The notes under the pieces: model-generated
What the model was told of the DNA's origin: nothing
Databases searched by the model: none
The model's input: the letters and a program-made list of their open reading frames with translations, nothing else
Part shown: one piece after another, positions 1 through 7,001 of the stretch
How positions within the stretch are numbered: position 1 is the stretch's first letter
Layout: every line of letters starts with the position of its first letter
Assembly: GCA_002339165.1 (NCBI GenBank)
Contig: DDJS01000027.1
Span: 1,836 to 10,244, forward strand
Reading direction: 5' to 3'
Length of the DNA: 8,409 nucleotides
Origin: Cellvibrionales bacterium UBA2618
GTDB lineage: Bacteria > Pseudomonadota > Gammaproteobacteria > Pseudomonadales > Porticoccaceae
Made by a program: the position numbers and the translations under genes

Positions 1-72
1 CCTTAGCTCAGCTGGGAGAGCGCAACACTGGCAGTGTTGAGGTCAGCGGTTCGATCCCGCTAGGCTCCACCA
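1..72 (+). tRNA. tRNA-Ala (GGC anticodon), 5' end cut by window edge
   Basis: Cloverleaf parts can be read directly. The D stem is GCTC (6-9) with GAGC (18-21). The anticodon stem is CAACA (23-27) with TGTTG (35-39), around the 7-base loop CTGGCAG (28-34), whose middle bases 30-32 give anticodon GGC, hence alanine. The T arm carries GGTTCGATCC. The 3' acceptor strand AGGCTCC is followed by discriminator A69 and an encoded CCA at 70-72. The first window bases CCT match acceptor positions 5-7, so about four bases of the 5' end lie outside the window. It delivers alanine to GCC/GCU codons. Confidence 0.96.
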
Positions 73-349
73 ATTAAATGACGTCGCGCGGGAGCGCGGA
101 GGATCTGTAGTTTTTAGGCAGGGATGCGCCGTTCGCACCAGGTGGGACATCGGCTGACAACTACTTGCTGTCAAAAAAGCGTTATAAAATCTGAGAGATG
201 CGAGATACTCTGTCCGCGGAGGATCGTGTCCAAAATCGAGTAATTTGACTCCTGACGTCTAGTTGGGGGCGAAGACAACGCCTAGTAGTTTTTGCTCTTG
301 CTCTTGCGCTGTGTCTACTCCCTGCCAGCGCCTCTAAAAGGAAATCACC
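73..349. other. Intergenic region between tRNA-Ala and the flavoprotein gene
   Basis: There is no convincing coding region here. Just after the tRNA is a short hairpin, CGCGC (85-89), loop GGGA, GCGCG (94-98), with a T5 run at 111-115. A second weak hairpin, GGCG (268-271) with CGCC (279-282), is also followed by a T5 run (289-293). Several short motifs occur twice: CGCGGAGGATC, GTAGTTTTT (107-115 and 285-293) and GACGTC (80-85 and 253-258). TATAAAAT at 183-190 is -10-like but has no well-spaced -35. TTGCTC is repeated near 292-304. The region may hold the tRNA's transcript end and the promoter and leader of the downstream gene. A small structured RNA is possible but unproven. Confidence 0.4.
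95..225. repeat. 11-base direct repeat CGCGGAGGATC, two copies
   Basis: The exact 11-mer CGCGGAGGATC occurs at 95-105 and at 215-225, 120 bases apart. GTAGTTTTT and GACGTC are also duplicated in the same intergenic stretch, though GACGTC is in a different relative order. This could be a decayed duplication of a leader or terminator unit, or paired protein-binding sites. No function can be assigned. Confidence 0.45.
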
Positions 350-1309
350 ATGGCACTACCTTCAATTCTCTCTGAGCGGCTTAGATTACCTGTCGTTGCG
401 GCCCCACTGTTTATTATTTCTAACCCCGATCTAGTCATCGCACAGTGTAAAGCCGGCGTGATTGGTTCGTTTCCTGCGTTGAACGCACGACCCGCCGAGG
501 AACTAGATCGCTGGTTGGAAAAGATTACCACCGAATTAGCTGACTACGATGCCGCACACCCAGAGGCTCCATCCGCGCCATTCGCCGTCAATCAAATCGT
601 TCATTCATCCAATGATCGGTTGCAGCACGATGTTGAAATGTGCGTTAAGTGGAAAGTGCCGATTGTGATTACCTCGCTCGGAGCCAAGGAATTTGTCAAC
701 GAAGCCGTGCACTCCTACGGTGGAATTGTGCTGCACGATATCATCAATAACAAGTTTGCTAAAAAGGCGATTGCCAAGGGTGCAGACGGCGTTATTGCCG
801 TTGCTGCTGGAGCCGGTGGCCACGCGGGTGCGTTGTCACCTTTTGCGCTGGTGCAAGAGATCCGCGAGTGGTTTGATGGCCCGTTACTATTATCCGGCTC
901 GATTGCTAACGGCGATGCAGTGCTTGCGTCTGAAGCTATGGGTGCAGATCTTGCTTACATAGGATCGGCGTTCATTGCCACCGATGAAGCCAACGCGGTC
1001 GAGGCGTACAAGCAATCGGTGGTGGATAATAATGCCGACGATATCGTCTTGAGTAGTTTATTCACCGGCGTGTCGGGAAATTATTTAAAACCATCGATTG
1101 AAGCGGCCGGTCTGGATCCGACTAACTTACCCGATGGCGACATCTCAACCATGAGTTTTGGCTCGGGTAGTGATTCGTCATCCAAGGCTTGGAAAGATAT
1201 TTGGGGATGTGGTCAGGGTATCGGCGCGGTTAAGTCGGTGCAGTCGACTCAGGGATTAGTTGATCGTTTAACGACTGAGTATTTGGCGGCAAAAAAGCGC
1301 ATAAGCTGA
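350..1309 (+). CDS. Nitronate monooxygenase / 2-nitropropane dioxygenase-like FMN protein
   Basis: A 319-residue protein of the NMO/2-nitropropane dioxygenase family, FMN-dependent TIM barrels that oxidise alkyl nitronates or act as NADH:quinone reductases. Visible features are an N-terminal strand LPVVAAPL (13-20) ending where FMN binds, the AGAGGHAG segment (153-160) with the expected catalytic-type His158, and the phosphate-binding stretches LSGSI (181-185) and GADLAYIGSAFIAT (198-211). Length is close to the usual 320-360 residues. There is no signal peptide, so it should be cytoplasmic. The start at 350 is supported by AGGA (339-342) with a 7-base spacer. The gene stands alone and converges with the regulator gene, so no pathway link to the downstream operon is evident. 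Family assignment is firm; the substrate is unknown. Confidence 0.87.
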   Translation: MALPSILSERLRLPVVAAPLFIISNPDLVIAQCKAGVIGSFPALNARPAEELDRWLEKITTELADYDAAHPEAPSAPFAVNQIVHSSNDRLQHDVEMCVKWKVPIVITSLGAKEFVNEAVHSYGGIVLHDIINNKFAKKAIAKGADGVIAVAAGAGGHAGALSPFALVQEIREWFDGPLLLSGSIANGDAVLASEAMGADLAYIGSAFIATDEANAVEAYKQSVVDNNADDIVLSSLFTGVSGNYLKPSIEAAGLDPTNLPDGDISTMSFGSGSDSSSKAWKDIWGCGQGIGAVKSVQSTQGLVDRLTTEYLAAKKRIS

Positions 1310-1317
1310 TTTCGGCG

Positions 1318-1338
1318 CCTAGAACCTAGAACCTAGAG
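1318..1338. repeat. Tandem 7-base repeat, three units (CCTAGAA/G)
   Basis: Three head-to-tail copies of CCTAGAA, CCTAGAA and CCTAGAG start 9 bases after the stop codon of the flavoprotein gene. It is probably a slippage-derived microsatellite in non-coding DNA. It sits beside the hairpins of the convergent intergenic region. Confidence 0.8.
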
Positions 1339-1348
1339 GGCACATCAC

Positions 1349-1372
1349 GGCGGGCGAGGATTATTTCCCGCC
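1349..1372. terminator. GC-rich hairpin between convergent genes, possible terminator
   Basis: The stem GGCGGG (1349-1354) pairs perfectly with CCCGCC (1367-1372) across a 12-base loop. It is nested inside a second 6-base pairing, GGGCAC (1338-1343) with GTGCCC (1403-1408). Copies of GGCGCC (1314-1319 and 1380-1385) could also pair. The position between a plus-strand and a minus-strand gene suits transcription termination or insulation. No T run follows on either strand, so it is not a classical intrinsic terminator. Confidence 0.35.
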
Positions 1373-1506
1373 CCAACTGGCGCCTCGATGACAGTGGCTA
1401 AAGTGCCCCTTTGGATACGCCTCAGCCCGGTCAAATGCGTACGCAGCAATTCTGAGTAGGCTGGCGTTCAAACCTCCTATAGGCTGTGTCTGGGGGCGGT
1501 TGTGGT
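1373..1506. other. Remainder of convergent intergenic region
   Basis: No reading frame here is credible. It contains the perfect palindrome TGCGTACGCA (1436-1445), CCTATAGG (1476-1483) and two copies of TAGGCTG about 23 bases apart. None matches a site I can name. It is the 3' flank of the regulator gene. Confidence 0.4.
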
Positions 1507-1950
1507 CTAAATAGTGCTCAGTAAAATGCTGGTTTCACTATTGGCAATACCATCAATTAATCTTACTTCTCTTAACACAATATCGAATTCAGCCAAGCTT
1601 GACGCTTGAATTTCGGCGACTAAATCCCATGCCCCGTTAGTGGTATGCACCTTTTGTAGTTCGGGTAATCCTCGTAATTTACTGATAATTTGAGAGGTTG
1701 ATTTACCCGTTACTTCGATCAACATGACGGCGCGAATAGCGCCGTCATCGATACTTGCGCTGGCTCTAATGGTAAAGCCAATAATCGCGCCTGTTGCAAT
1801 CAACCGGTCAAGACGATTTTGCACCGTCCCACGGGATACTTTTAAGGCTTTCGCCAATGCTGAAATCGAAGCTCTCGCATTTGTGCGAAGCAGTGAAATC
1901 AGATCTCTATCGATTGAGTCATAACTGACTACGCGATTATTTTTTACCAT
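1507..1950 (-). CDS. Lrp/AsnC-family transcriptional regulator
   Basis: A 147-residue protein with the two-domain Lrp/AsnC architecture. The N-terminal winged helix-turn-helix (about 12-60) contains IDRDLISLLRTNARASIS and the recognition segment KVSRGTVQNRLDRL (37-50). The C-terminal RAM ligand-binding and oligomerisation domain (about 73-147) contains MLIEVTG, the HTTNGAWDLVAEI strand-turn and a final ETSILL strand. Length is typical of the family (about 140-165). The start at 1950 is supported by GGAG just upstream on the minus strand (CTCC at 1955-1958). It is divergent from the operon starting at 2126, the usual layout for a local amino-acid-responsive regulator. I infer that it controls that operon with arginine or a pathway intermediate as effector, and that it regulates itself. 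It takes the place that ArgR or AruR regulators occupy for other AST operons. Confidence 0.93.
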   Translation of the reverse strand: MVKNNRVVSYDSIDRDLISLLRTNARASISALAKALKVSRGTVQNRLDRLIATGAIIGFTIRASASIDDGAIRAVMLIEVTGKSTSQIISKLRGLPELQKVHTTNGAWDLVAEIQASSLAEFDIVLREVRLIDGIANSETSILLSTI

Positions 1951-1989
1951 ATCTCTCCATCCACATAGTTGGATTATGGTGATTATGAC

Positions 1990-2008
1990 TCAATATAGTA
2001 AATATTGA
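1990..2008. promoter_or_regulatory. 19-base palindrome, probable operator for the divergent Lrp/AsnC regulator
   Basis: TCAATAT (1990-1996), spacer AGTAA, ATATTGA (2002-2008) is a perfect inverted repeat with 7-base arms. It is AT-rich like known Lrp-family sites. It lies 40 bases from the regulator start and overlaps the TTGACA box of the likely operon promoter. A related sequence, AATATTGCTATAT (2054-2066), resembles its reverse complement with one base deleted and may be a second, weaker site. Binding by the neighbouring protein is inferred from position and symmetry. Confidence 0.6.
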
Positions 2009-2033
2009 CATTATTACCATACAAATTGATAAA
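2005..2033 (+). promoter_or_regulatory. Likely sigma-70 promoter of the aminotransferase-ast-arg operon
   Basis: A perfect -35 box TTGACA (2005-2010) is followed after 17 bases by GATAAA (2028-2033), which matches TATAAT at four of six positions. Transcription would begin near 2040, leaving a leader of roughly 85 bases. The -35 shares four bases with the palindrome at 1990-2008, so a bound regulator would affect polymerase directly. On the other strand CATAAT (complement of 1982-1987) could be a -10 for the regulator gene, but it lacks a good -35. Confidence 0.5.
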
Positions 2034-2125
2034 AAATAGTACATATTTTATAGAATATTGCTATATCGCTTGACTCGGTCTGTCTCTAACATGCCTCTAT
2101 AGAAAGGGCTGATAGGTACGAGTTA

Positions 2126-3490
2126 ATGACACATCTGACTGAATTAGATGCGAGCACAATCCTGCATCCAGCGACGAACGCGGATGATTTTTCTCGCTCC
2201 GGATCGAAAATTATAGAGTCCGGTCAAGGCATCTATCTGCGCGACCACCGTGGCAAACAATTAATCGATGCGGTCGCGGGCTTATGGTGCGTTAACGTGG
2301 GTTACGGGCGCACTGAATTGGCCGAAGCCATGCACAAGGCGGCGCTAGAGCTCAGTTACTACCATACCTTTTCAGGTATGTCGAACACGCCACAGATAGA
2401 GTTAGCTGAACGGTTGTTAGACAAGGTTCCCAACGGGTTATCCAAAGTGTTTTTTGGTAGCGGTGGTTCGGATGGTAACGACAGCCTGCTGAAAATTATT
2501 TGGTACATTAATAATATTCGCGACAGACCGCAGAAGAAGAAAATCATCTCGCGCTGGCAAGCGTATCATGGCACCTCGGTGGCGACAGCCAGCCTGACTG
2601 GATTGCCGTCCTTTCATACAGCTTTTGATTTGCCGTTGAATAACATTTTGCACACTGAATCGCCAGATTTCTTTCGCTATGGTTTGGAGGGCGAAACCCA
2701 GCAGCAGTTTTCTATGCGAAGAGCACGGCAGTTGGAAGAGTTGATTCTGGAGCAAGGCGCAGATACCGTCGCTGCGTTTATCGCCGAACCCGTATTAGGT
2801 GCAGGAGGTGTTGTCACGCCGCCTGTAGGTTATTTTGAGGCCATTCAGAGGGTTCTTAAGCGTTACGATATTTTATTTATTGTCGACGAAGTTGTCTGTG
2901 GTTATGGACGCTTAGGAAAATGGTTCGGCAGTGAATTATACGACCTCAAACCGGATATGATGACAACCGCTAAAGCGTTAACTAGTGGGTATTTTCCCTA
3001 TTCAGCCTCCTTTGTCAGCGACGAAATATGGCAGTTAATAAAGCAGGGGTCGGTCAAGTATGGCAACTTTGCGCATGGTTATACCTATGCCGGCCATCCC
3101 ATTGGCGCGGCTGTTGCTATGGCAAATTTGGACATTATTGAAACAGAAAATCTGGTCGAAAACGCGGCTACTGTGGGTGCATATTTTCATAGCCAGTTAA
3201 ATCAGCGGTTTGCTAATGATAGCTTTGTAGCCGAGGTGCGAGGTACCGGTATGATCGCTGCGGTACAGTTTGTAAAAGACAAAAACCACGCGTTATTTTT
3301 TGACAAACAGGACAAAATTTCCGCCAAAATTGCCTCGCAGTGTTATGAAAATGGACTGATTTCACGCCCATTACCCTCCCTAGATTCGATGGCATTCTCA
3401 CCCCCACTGATCTGTACTACCAAGGATATTGACAATATCGTCGACCGCTTCGAGCACTCGGTTCGCAGTGTAATGTTCGAGGAATTGTAG
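2126..3490 (+). CDS. Class III PLP aminotransferase, omega-transaminase (SpuC-like); proposed N-succinylornithine transaminase
   Basis: A 454-residue fold-type I class III aminotransferase. Seen in order: GLWCVNVGYG (52-61), typical of pyruvate-dependent omega-transaminases; the phosphate-binding loop GSGGSDGND (111-119); RWQAYHGT (143-150); FIVDEVVCGYGR (251-262) with cofactor Asp254; AKALTSGY with Schiff-base Lys283; HGYTYAGHP (317-325) with Thr320; and Arg414 where these enzymes carry the mobile carboxylate-binding arginine. Overall it resembles putrescine/omega-amino-acid:pyruvate transaminases rather than the roughly 400-residue AstC/ArgD type. The loop reads SDG where SEA is usual. It is first in the operon, 48 bases before astA. 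By context it should remove the delta-amino group of N2-succinylornithine to give the semialdehyde, probably with pyruvate as acceptor. A polyamine or other omega-amine substrate remains possible. AGG at 2114-2116 serves the start. Confidence 0.88.
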   Translation: MTHLTELDASTILHPATNADDFSRSGSKIIESGQGIYLRDHRGKQLIDAVAGLWCVNVGYGRTELAEAMHKAALELSYYHTFSGMSNTPQIELAERLLDKVPNGLSKVFFGSGGSDGNDSLLKIIWYINNIRDRPQKKKIISRWQAYHGTSVATASLTGLPSFHTAFDLPLNNILHTESPDFFRYGLEGETQQQFSMRRARQLEELILEQGADTVAAFIAEPVLGAGGVVTPPVGYFEAIQRVLKRYDILFIVDEVVCGYGRLGKWFGSELYDLKPDMMTTAKALTSGYFPYSASFVSDEIWQLIKQGSVKYGNFAHGYTYAGHPIGAAVAMANLDIIETENLVENAATVGAYFHSQLNQRFANDSFVAEVRGTGMIAAVQFVKDKNHALFFDKQDKISAKIASQCYENGLISRPLPSLDSMAFSPPLICTTKDIDNIVDRFEHSVRSVMFEEL

Positions 3491-3538
3491 ATGATGCGTT
3501 CATTAACTATTGCTGCCAGCTACGCGAGGTAATTAAGC

Positions 3539-4555
3539 ATGCTTATTGTAAGGCCAATTAGAGACGATGATATTGATGGCTTATTGCGCTTAGCTGAAGC
3601 CGCCTATCCGGGTATGACCACGTTGCCACCTGACCGAGACGTACTGGTAAAGAAAATAAAGCAATCGACAGCCAGTTTATCGATGCCGGTGACGGAACCC
3701 GGCCGTGAACATTACCTGTTGGTTATGGAAGACACCGATTCTAAATGCTTGGTGGGAACTGCTGGGATTATCGCGCAGTTGGGCGAAGAGGATCAGTTTT
3801 ACTCATACAAAATCAATAAGGTCACGCATTGTAGTCGAGCGCTGGATAAGAAAGTCACGGTAGAAACCCTGAATTTGTCCAATCACTTCGAGGGGTTCGC
3901 TGAGGTAGCAACATTGTTTTTAGACAAGCCCTATCGGAAAAATGGCAATGGCAAATTACTGGCTCGAAGCCGTTATTTATTTATGGCTGAGTTTAGAGAG
4001 CGCTTTCCAGAGCAGGTGATGGCAGAGTTACGTGGTTATTTTGACGAGTCGGGTCGTTCACCATTTTGGGATGCTATTGGTCAGCAGTTTTTTGGTATGA
4101 GTTTTTCAGAAGCTGATTTATTTGGCGCGGTGCACGGTAATCAGTTTATTGCCGACCTAATGCCCAAGCAACCTATGTACGTCAACTTACTGCCGCAAGA
4201 GGCGCGAGACGTCATCGGCAGACCCCATGATCAAGGCAGGCCCGCCTTAGCAATGCTTGAGAAAGAGGGCTTTCATTGGCGCGGGCAGGTCGATATTTTC
4301 GATGGTGCTCCCAGTGTTGATGCGTTTATTGATCAGTTGGGCACCATTAAAGCGAGTACCCGCACACAGGTTGCGGCGTCGACCGGTGATTTTGAAAGCC
4401 AGCAATACCTCATTTGTGGCGGTGATGCGGCTAACTTTTCGGTCTGCATTAGTCATCTAGATATTTTACAAAATGGCGCTGTTGCCTTGCCGAGCCAAAC
4501 GTTACAGGCGTTGAACTTACAGATTAATGACCCAGTTAGATACGTGGCGCTGTAA
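3539..4555 (+). CDS. astA: Arginine N-succinyltransferase
   Basis: First committed step of the AST route: L-arginine plus succinyl-CoA gives N2-succinylarginine and CoA, in the cytoplasm. The 338-residue length matches the family (about 340). Conserved blocks are EVATLFLDKPYRKNGNG (122-138), followed by the LLARSRYLFMA helix; ELRG and SPFWDAIG (163-181); FIADLMPKQPMY (203-214); EARDVIG with a following His230 in the position I recall as the family's proton donor; and VDIFDGAP (251-258). The N-terminal part (1-150) has the acetyltransferase-like (GNAT) pattern. The start at 3539 has GAGGT at 3526-3530 with an 8-base spacer. It lies between the aminotransferase and astB. Only a single AstA is present, not the paired AruF/AruG subunits of Pseudomonas. 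Confidence 0.96.
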   Translation: MLIVRPIRDDDIDGLLRLAEAAYPGMTTLPPDRDVLVKKIKQSTASLSMPVTEPGREHYLLVMEDTDSKCLVGTAGIIAQLGEEDQFYSYKINKVTHCSRALDKKVTVETLNLSNHFEGFAEVATLFLDKPYRKNGNGKLLARSRYLFMAEFRERFPEQVMAELRGYFDESGRSPFWDAIGQQFFGMSFSEADLFGAVHGNQFIADLMPKQPMYVNLLPQEARDVIGRPHDQGRPALAMLEKEGFHWRGQVDIFDGAPSVDAFIDQLGTIKASTRTQVAASTGDFESQQYLICGGDAANFSVCISHLDILQNGAVALPSQTLQALNLQINDPVRYVAL

Positions 4556-4622
4556 TCAAGATTTTTGGTAAATATCGGTTGGTGATGATTCTTTTTAGTG
4601 TTTAAAAAACAGGAAGTAAAGC

Positions 4623-5966
4623 GTGTCGCAGACGGTGGAAATGAATTTTGATGGTGTGATTGGTAGCACCCACAATTATGCCGGCTTATCAGAGGGTAAT
4701 TTGGCCTCGGCCGACAACGCTAAGCTGGTATCACGTCCGCGTCAGGCTGCCAAAGAGGGATTGGCAAAGATGTTTCGGTTGCATCAATTGGGTTTAAAAC
4801 AGGGTATTTTAATTCCTCAGGAGCGGCCGCATATCCCAACATTGAGACAATTGGGTTTTGTCGGTAGCGATCATGCGATTGTTGAAAAAGTGTCAAAATC
4901 CGAGCCACACCTCTTGGCTATGTGCTACTCGGCTTCGTCGATGTGGGCTGCAAACGCCGCTACTGTTGCGCCGAGCGCTGACACCTCCGACGGCCGAATT
5001 CATTTTACTCCAGCAAATCTAAAAAGCATGTTTCATCGATCGATAGAGCCTGATTCGACCAGTAAAATATTAAAAACTATTTTTAATAACCAACAGTACT
5101 TTGTGCATCACCCGGCGCTGATTGGTGGCGTCCATTTTGGTGATGAGGGCGCTGCAAACCATAATCGCCTGTGCATGGACTATGGCAAGCAAGGTGTCGA
5201 GCTGTTTGTCTACGGTCACAGTGATTTTGGTCAGTCGCGAGTCCCTACTGATTTTCCTGCTAGACAGTCTTTAGAAGCGTCTATGGCGATCGCACGCAAA
5301 CACGGTTTGGCATTCGATAGGGTGGTGATGGCGCGGCAAAGCGCAGAGGCAATAAACGCCGGCGGATTTCATAATGATGTCGTCAGCGTGAGCAATAAGA
5401 ATGTACTTTTTATGCATGAGCGTGCCTTTGCCAATAAATCCGATTTATTGCACGATCTGACTAGCGCCTTTGGTGATCAACCTATTTACTTTATACAGGT
5501 GCCAGAAAAGTCCGTGTCGCTGGACAATGCGATCAAGTCCTACTTATTTAATTCCCAGTTGGTCAATCTTCCCGGCAGCGAAGACATGACGCTGATATTG
5601 CCGATCGAAAGCCAACAAAACAAAACCGTGTACAGCTATTTGCTTGATCTTATTGAACAAGACACGCCAATTAAAAATTTGCAGTTCGTCGATGTACGGC
5701 AGAGCATGCGCAATGGTGGCGGTCCTGCTTGCCTGCGTCTGCGAGTGGTGCTAAATGAGCGCGAATTAGCGCAGGTGAACCCCCATTTTGTATTAAATGA
5801 TAAGTTATTTTCTCGCTTAAATAATTGGGTAGATAAACATTATCGCGATGAGCTGCGGTCGGCAGATTTGGCGGATCCATATTTATTAAACGAAAGTAGG
5901 GCTGCGTTGGACGAGTTAACTCAAATCATGGCGATAGGGAGTTTTTATGAGTTCCAGCAGGCGTAA
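4623..5966 (+). CDS. astB: N-succinylarginine dihydrolase
   Basis: Second AST step: N2-succinylarginine plus water gives N2-succinylornithine, two ammonia and CO2, releasing guanidino nitrogen. It has 447 residues, the same length as the E. coli enzyme. The amidinotransferase-superfamily catalytic residues are all in place: Glu175 in GDEGAANHNRL (173-183), His250 in GFHNDVVSVSN (248-258) and Cys370 in NGGGPACLRLRV (364-375). Other family blocks are MNFDGVIGSTHNYAGLS (7-23), ERPHIPTLRQLGF (67-79) and PSADTSDGRIH (117-127). It begins with GTG at 4623, supported by AGGAAG (4611-4616) six bases upstream. A 67-base gap without a recognisable signal separates it from astA. Its end overlaps astE by 20 bases, which suggests coupled translation. 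Confidence 0.97.
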   Translation: MSQTVEMNFDGVIGSTHNYAGLSEGNLASADNAKLVSRPRQAAKEGLAKMFRLHQLGLKQGILIPQERPHIPTLRQLGFVGSDHAIVEKVSKSEPHLLAMCYSASSMWAANAATVAPSADTSDGRIHFTPANLKSMFHRSIEPDSTSKILKTIFNNQQYFVHHPALIGGVHFGDEGAANHNRLCMDYGKQGVELFVYGHSDFGQSRVPTDFPARQSLEASMAIARKHGLAFDRVVMARQSAEAINAGGFHNDVVSVSNKNVLFMHERAFANKSDLLHDLTSAFGDQPIYFIQVPEKSVSLDNAIKSYLFNSQLVNLPGSEDMTLILPIESQQNKTVYSYLLDLIEQDTPIKNLQFVDVRQSMRNGGGPACLRLRVVLNERELAQVNPHFVLNDKLFSRLNNWVDKHYRDELRSADLADPYLLNESRAALDELTQIMAIGSFYEFQQA

Positions 5967-6987
5967 AGCGATGAACGCATACCAACGGCAATTATTCGGG
6001 GCGCAGACCTTTCTCGAATATACCCTGGATCATCAGTTGTCAGTTGAAAAAAAACGCTTGCTGATATTCGACAACGTGCTGGTAGAGCTGTGGGATAACG
6101 GGGTGCTGTATTTTCATCCGCAGGCGGTATCGTCAGCCGATTCTATTTTATTATCCGTAGGCGTGCACGGCAATGAAACTGCACCGATAGAAATTGTCGA
6201 TCGCTTAGTGAGCGATATTCTTTCAGGCAAAACATGCCTTAAGCATAATCTACTGGTTGTGATTGCAAATCCACCAGCGATTAGCGCCAGCAGCAGAGAA
6301 GTCGACGAAAATATGAACCGTCTTTTTAATAACGAGTTACATAAAAACAATAAGGCGAGCGCTGAGCGCCTTAGAAGCATTGATTTAATGGCCTATTCGA
6401 CGGATTTTTTCAATCGCCATGCCGAGCATAAATTCCATTACGATTTACACACCGCGATCAGAGACTCCGCTTATGAGGTGTTTGCTATATCGCCAAATAT
6501 TTCTTCGGCATCGCTTGTAGAACAGCAGTACTCGACATTGGCTCAATGGGGTATTGAGGCAATATTAAGCACGGATAAAAATAATGCCACCTATTCAGCG
6601 TTCACAGCACGGTACTGTGGTGCCGTCAGTTTTACTCTAGAGCTTGGCAAGGTAAAGCCTTTTGGAGAAAACGACTTAAACAAGCTGAGCGCAGTAATCA
6701 CTGGTCTAGATAGGCTCGTCAGTGGGTGCGAGAGGCATGTGACTGAGGTGAAAAAACCGCGGCGCTTTAGGGTAATTGCGGAAGTTTATAAGCGCAGTAA
6801 AGACTTTCAACTGTGCTTTGCCCCTGCGACAGCGAACTTTTCCGAATTTGCTCGTGGCGACCTTTTGGCGGTGGACACAGACTACCAATACCGGGTGGCC
6901 TGTGATGGTGAACGAATTCTATTCCCGAATGAAAATGTTGCCATAGGGCAGCGAACCCTGGTCATTGTTCGACCTCTGGATAATTAA
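5947..6987 (+). CDS. astE: N-succinylglutamate desuccinylase
   Basis: Last AST step: the zinc hydrolase splits N-succinylglutamate into glutamate and succinate. It belongs to the AstE/aspartoacylase branch of the M14-like family. Zinc ligands are His74 and Glu77 in VGVHGNETAP (71-80) and His168 in YDLHTAIR (165-172). Substrate-site NMNRLF lies at 122-127 and the general-base Glu232 in FTLELGKVKPFG (229-240). The 346 residues are about 20 more than the E. coli enzyme, partly from a longer N-terminus. The start at 5947 lies inside astB and has AGGGAG (5936-5941) five bases upstream. ATG 5971, just after the astB stop, would remove eight residues but has only a weak CAGG site. The gene precedes the argC-like gene by 14 bases, so desuccinylation and the argCB-like steps are expressed together. 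Confidence 0.95.
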   Translation: MSSSRRKAMNAYQRQLFGAQTFLEYTLDHQLSVEKKRLLIFDNVLVELWDNGVLYFHPQAVSSADSILLSVGVHGNETAPIEIVDRLVSDILSGKTCLKHNLLVVIANPPAISASSREVDENMNRLFNNELHKNNKASAERLRSIDLMAYSTDFFNRHAEHKFHYDLHTAIRDSAYEVFAISPNISSASLVEQQYSTLAQWGIEAILSTDKNNATYSAFTARYCGAVSFTLELGKVKPFGENDLNKLSAVITGLDRLVSGCERHVTEVKKPRRFRVIAEVYKRSKDFQLCFAPATANFSEFARGDLLAVDTDYQYRVACDGERILFPNENVAIGQRTLVIVRPLDN

Positions 6988-7001
6988 AAAGCGAGTAATC
7001 C

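Noticed and set aside
154..190. Promoter made of CTGACA (154-159) and TATAAA (183-188) for the flavoprotein gene
   Set aside because: The spacer of 23 bases is too long for sigma-70; TTGCTG (165-170) gives only 12. The -10-like box alone is not enough.
1..349. Integration site of a genomic island at the tRNA-Ala 3' end
   Set aside because: There is no integrase gene and no second copy of the tRNA 3' end in the window, and neighbouring composition does not shift visibly.
2070..2101. Second promoter with TTGACT (2070-2075) and TCTATA (2096-2101)
   Set aside because: The spacer would be 20 bases and the -10 is poor; TTGACA (2005-2010) with GATAAA at 17 bases is better.
2438..2755. Minus-strand open frame of 105 residues
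   Set aside because: It is wholly antisense to the aminotransferase core (phosphate loop and YHG motif) with no recognisable protein features.
3491..3538. Attenuator or regulatory element in the gap before astA
   Set aside because: Only 48 bases, with a ribosome site GAGGT (3526-3530) and no stable hairpin or T run visible.
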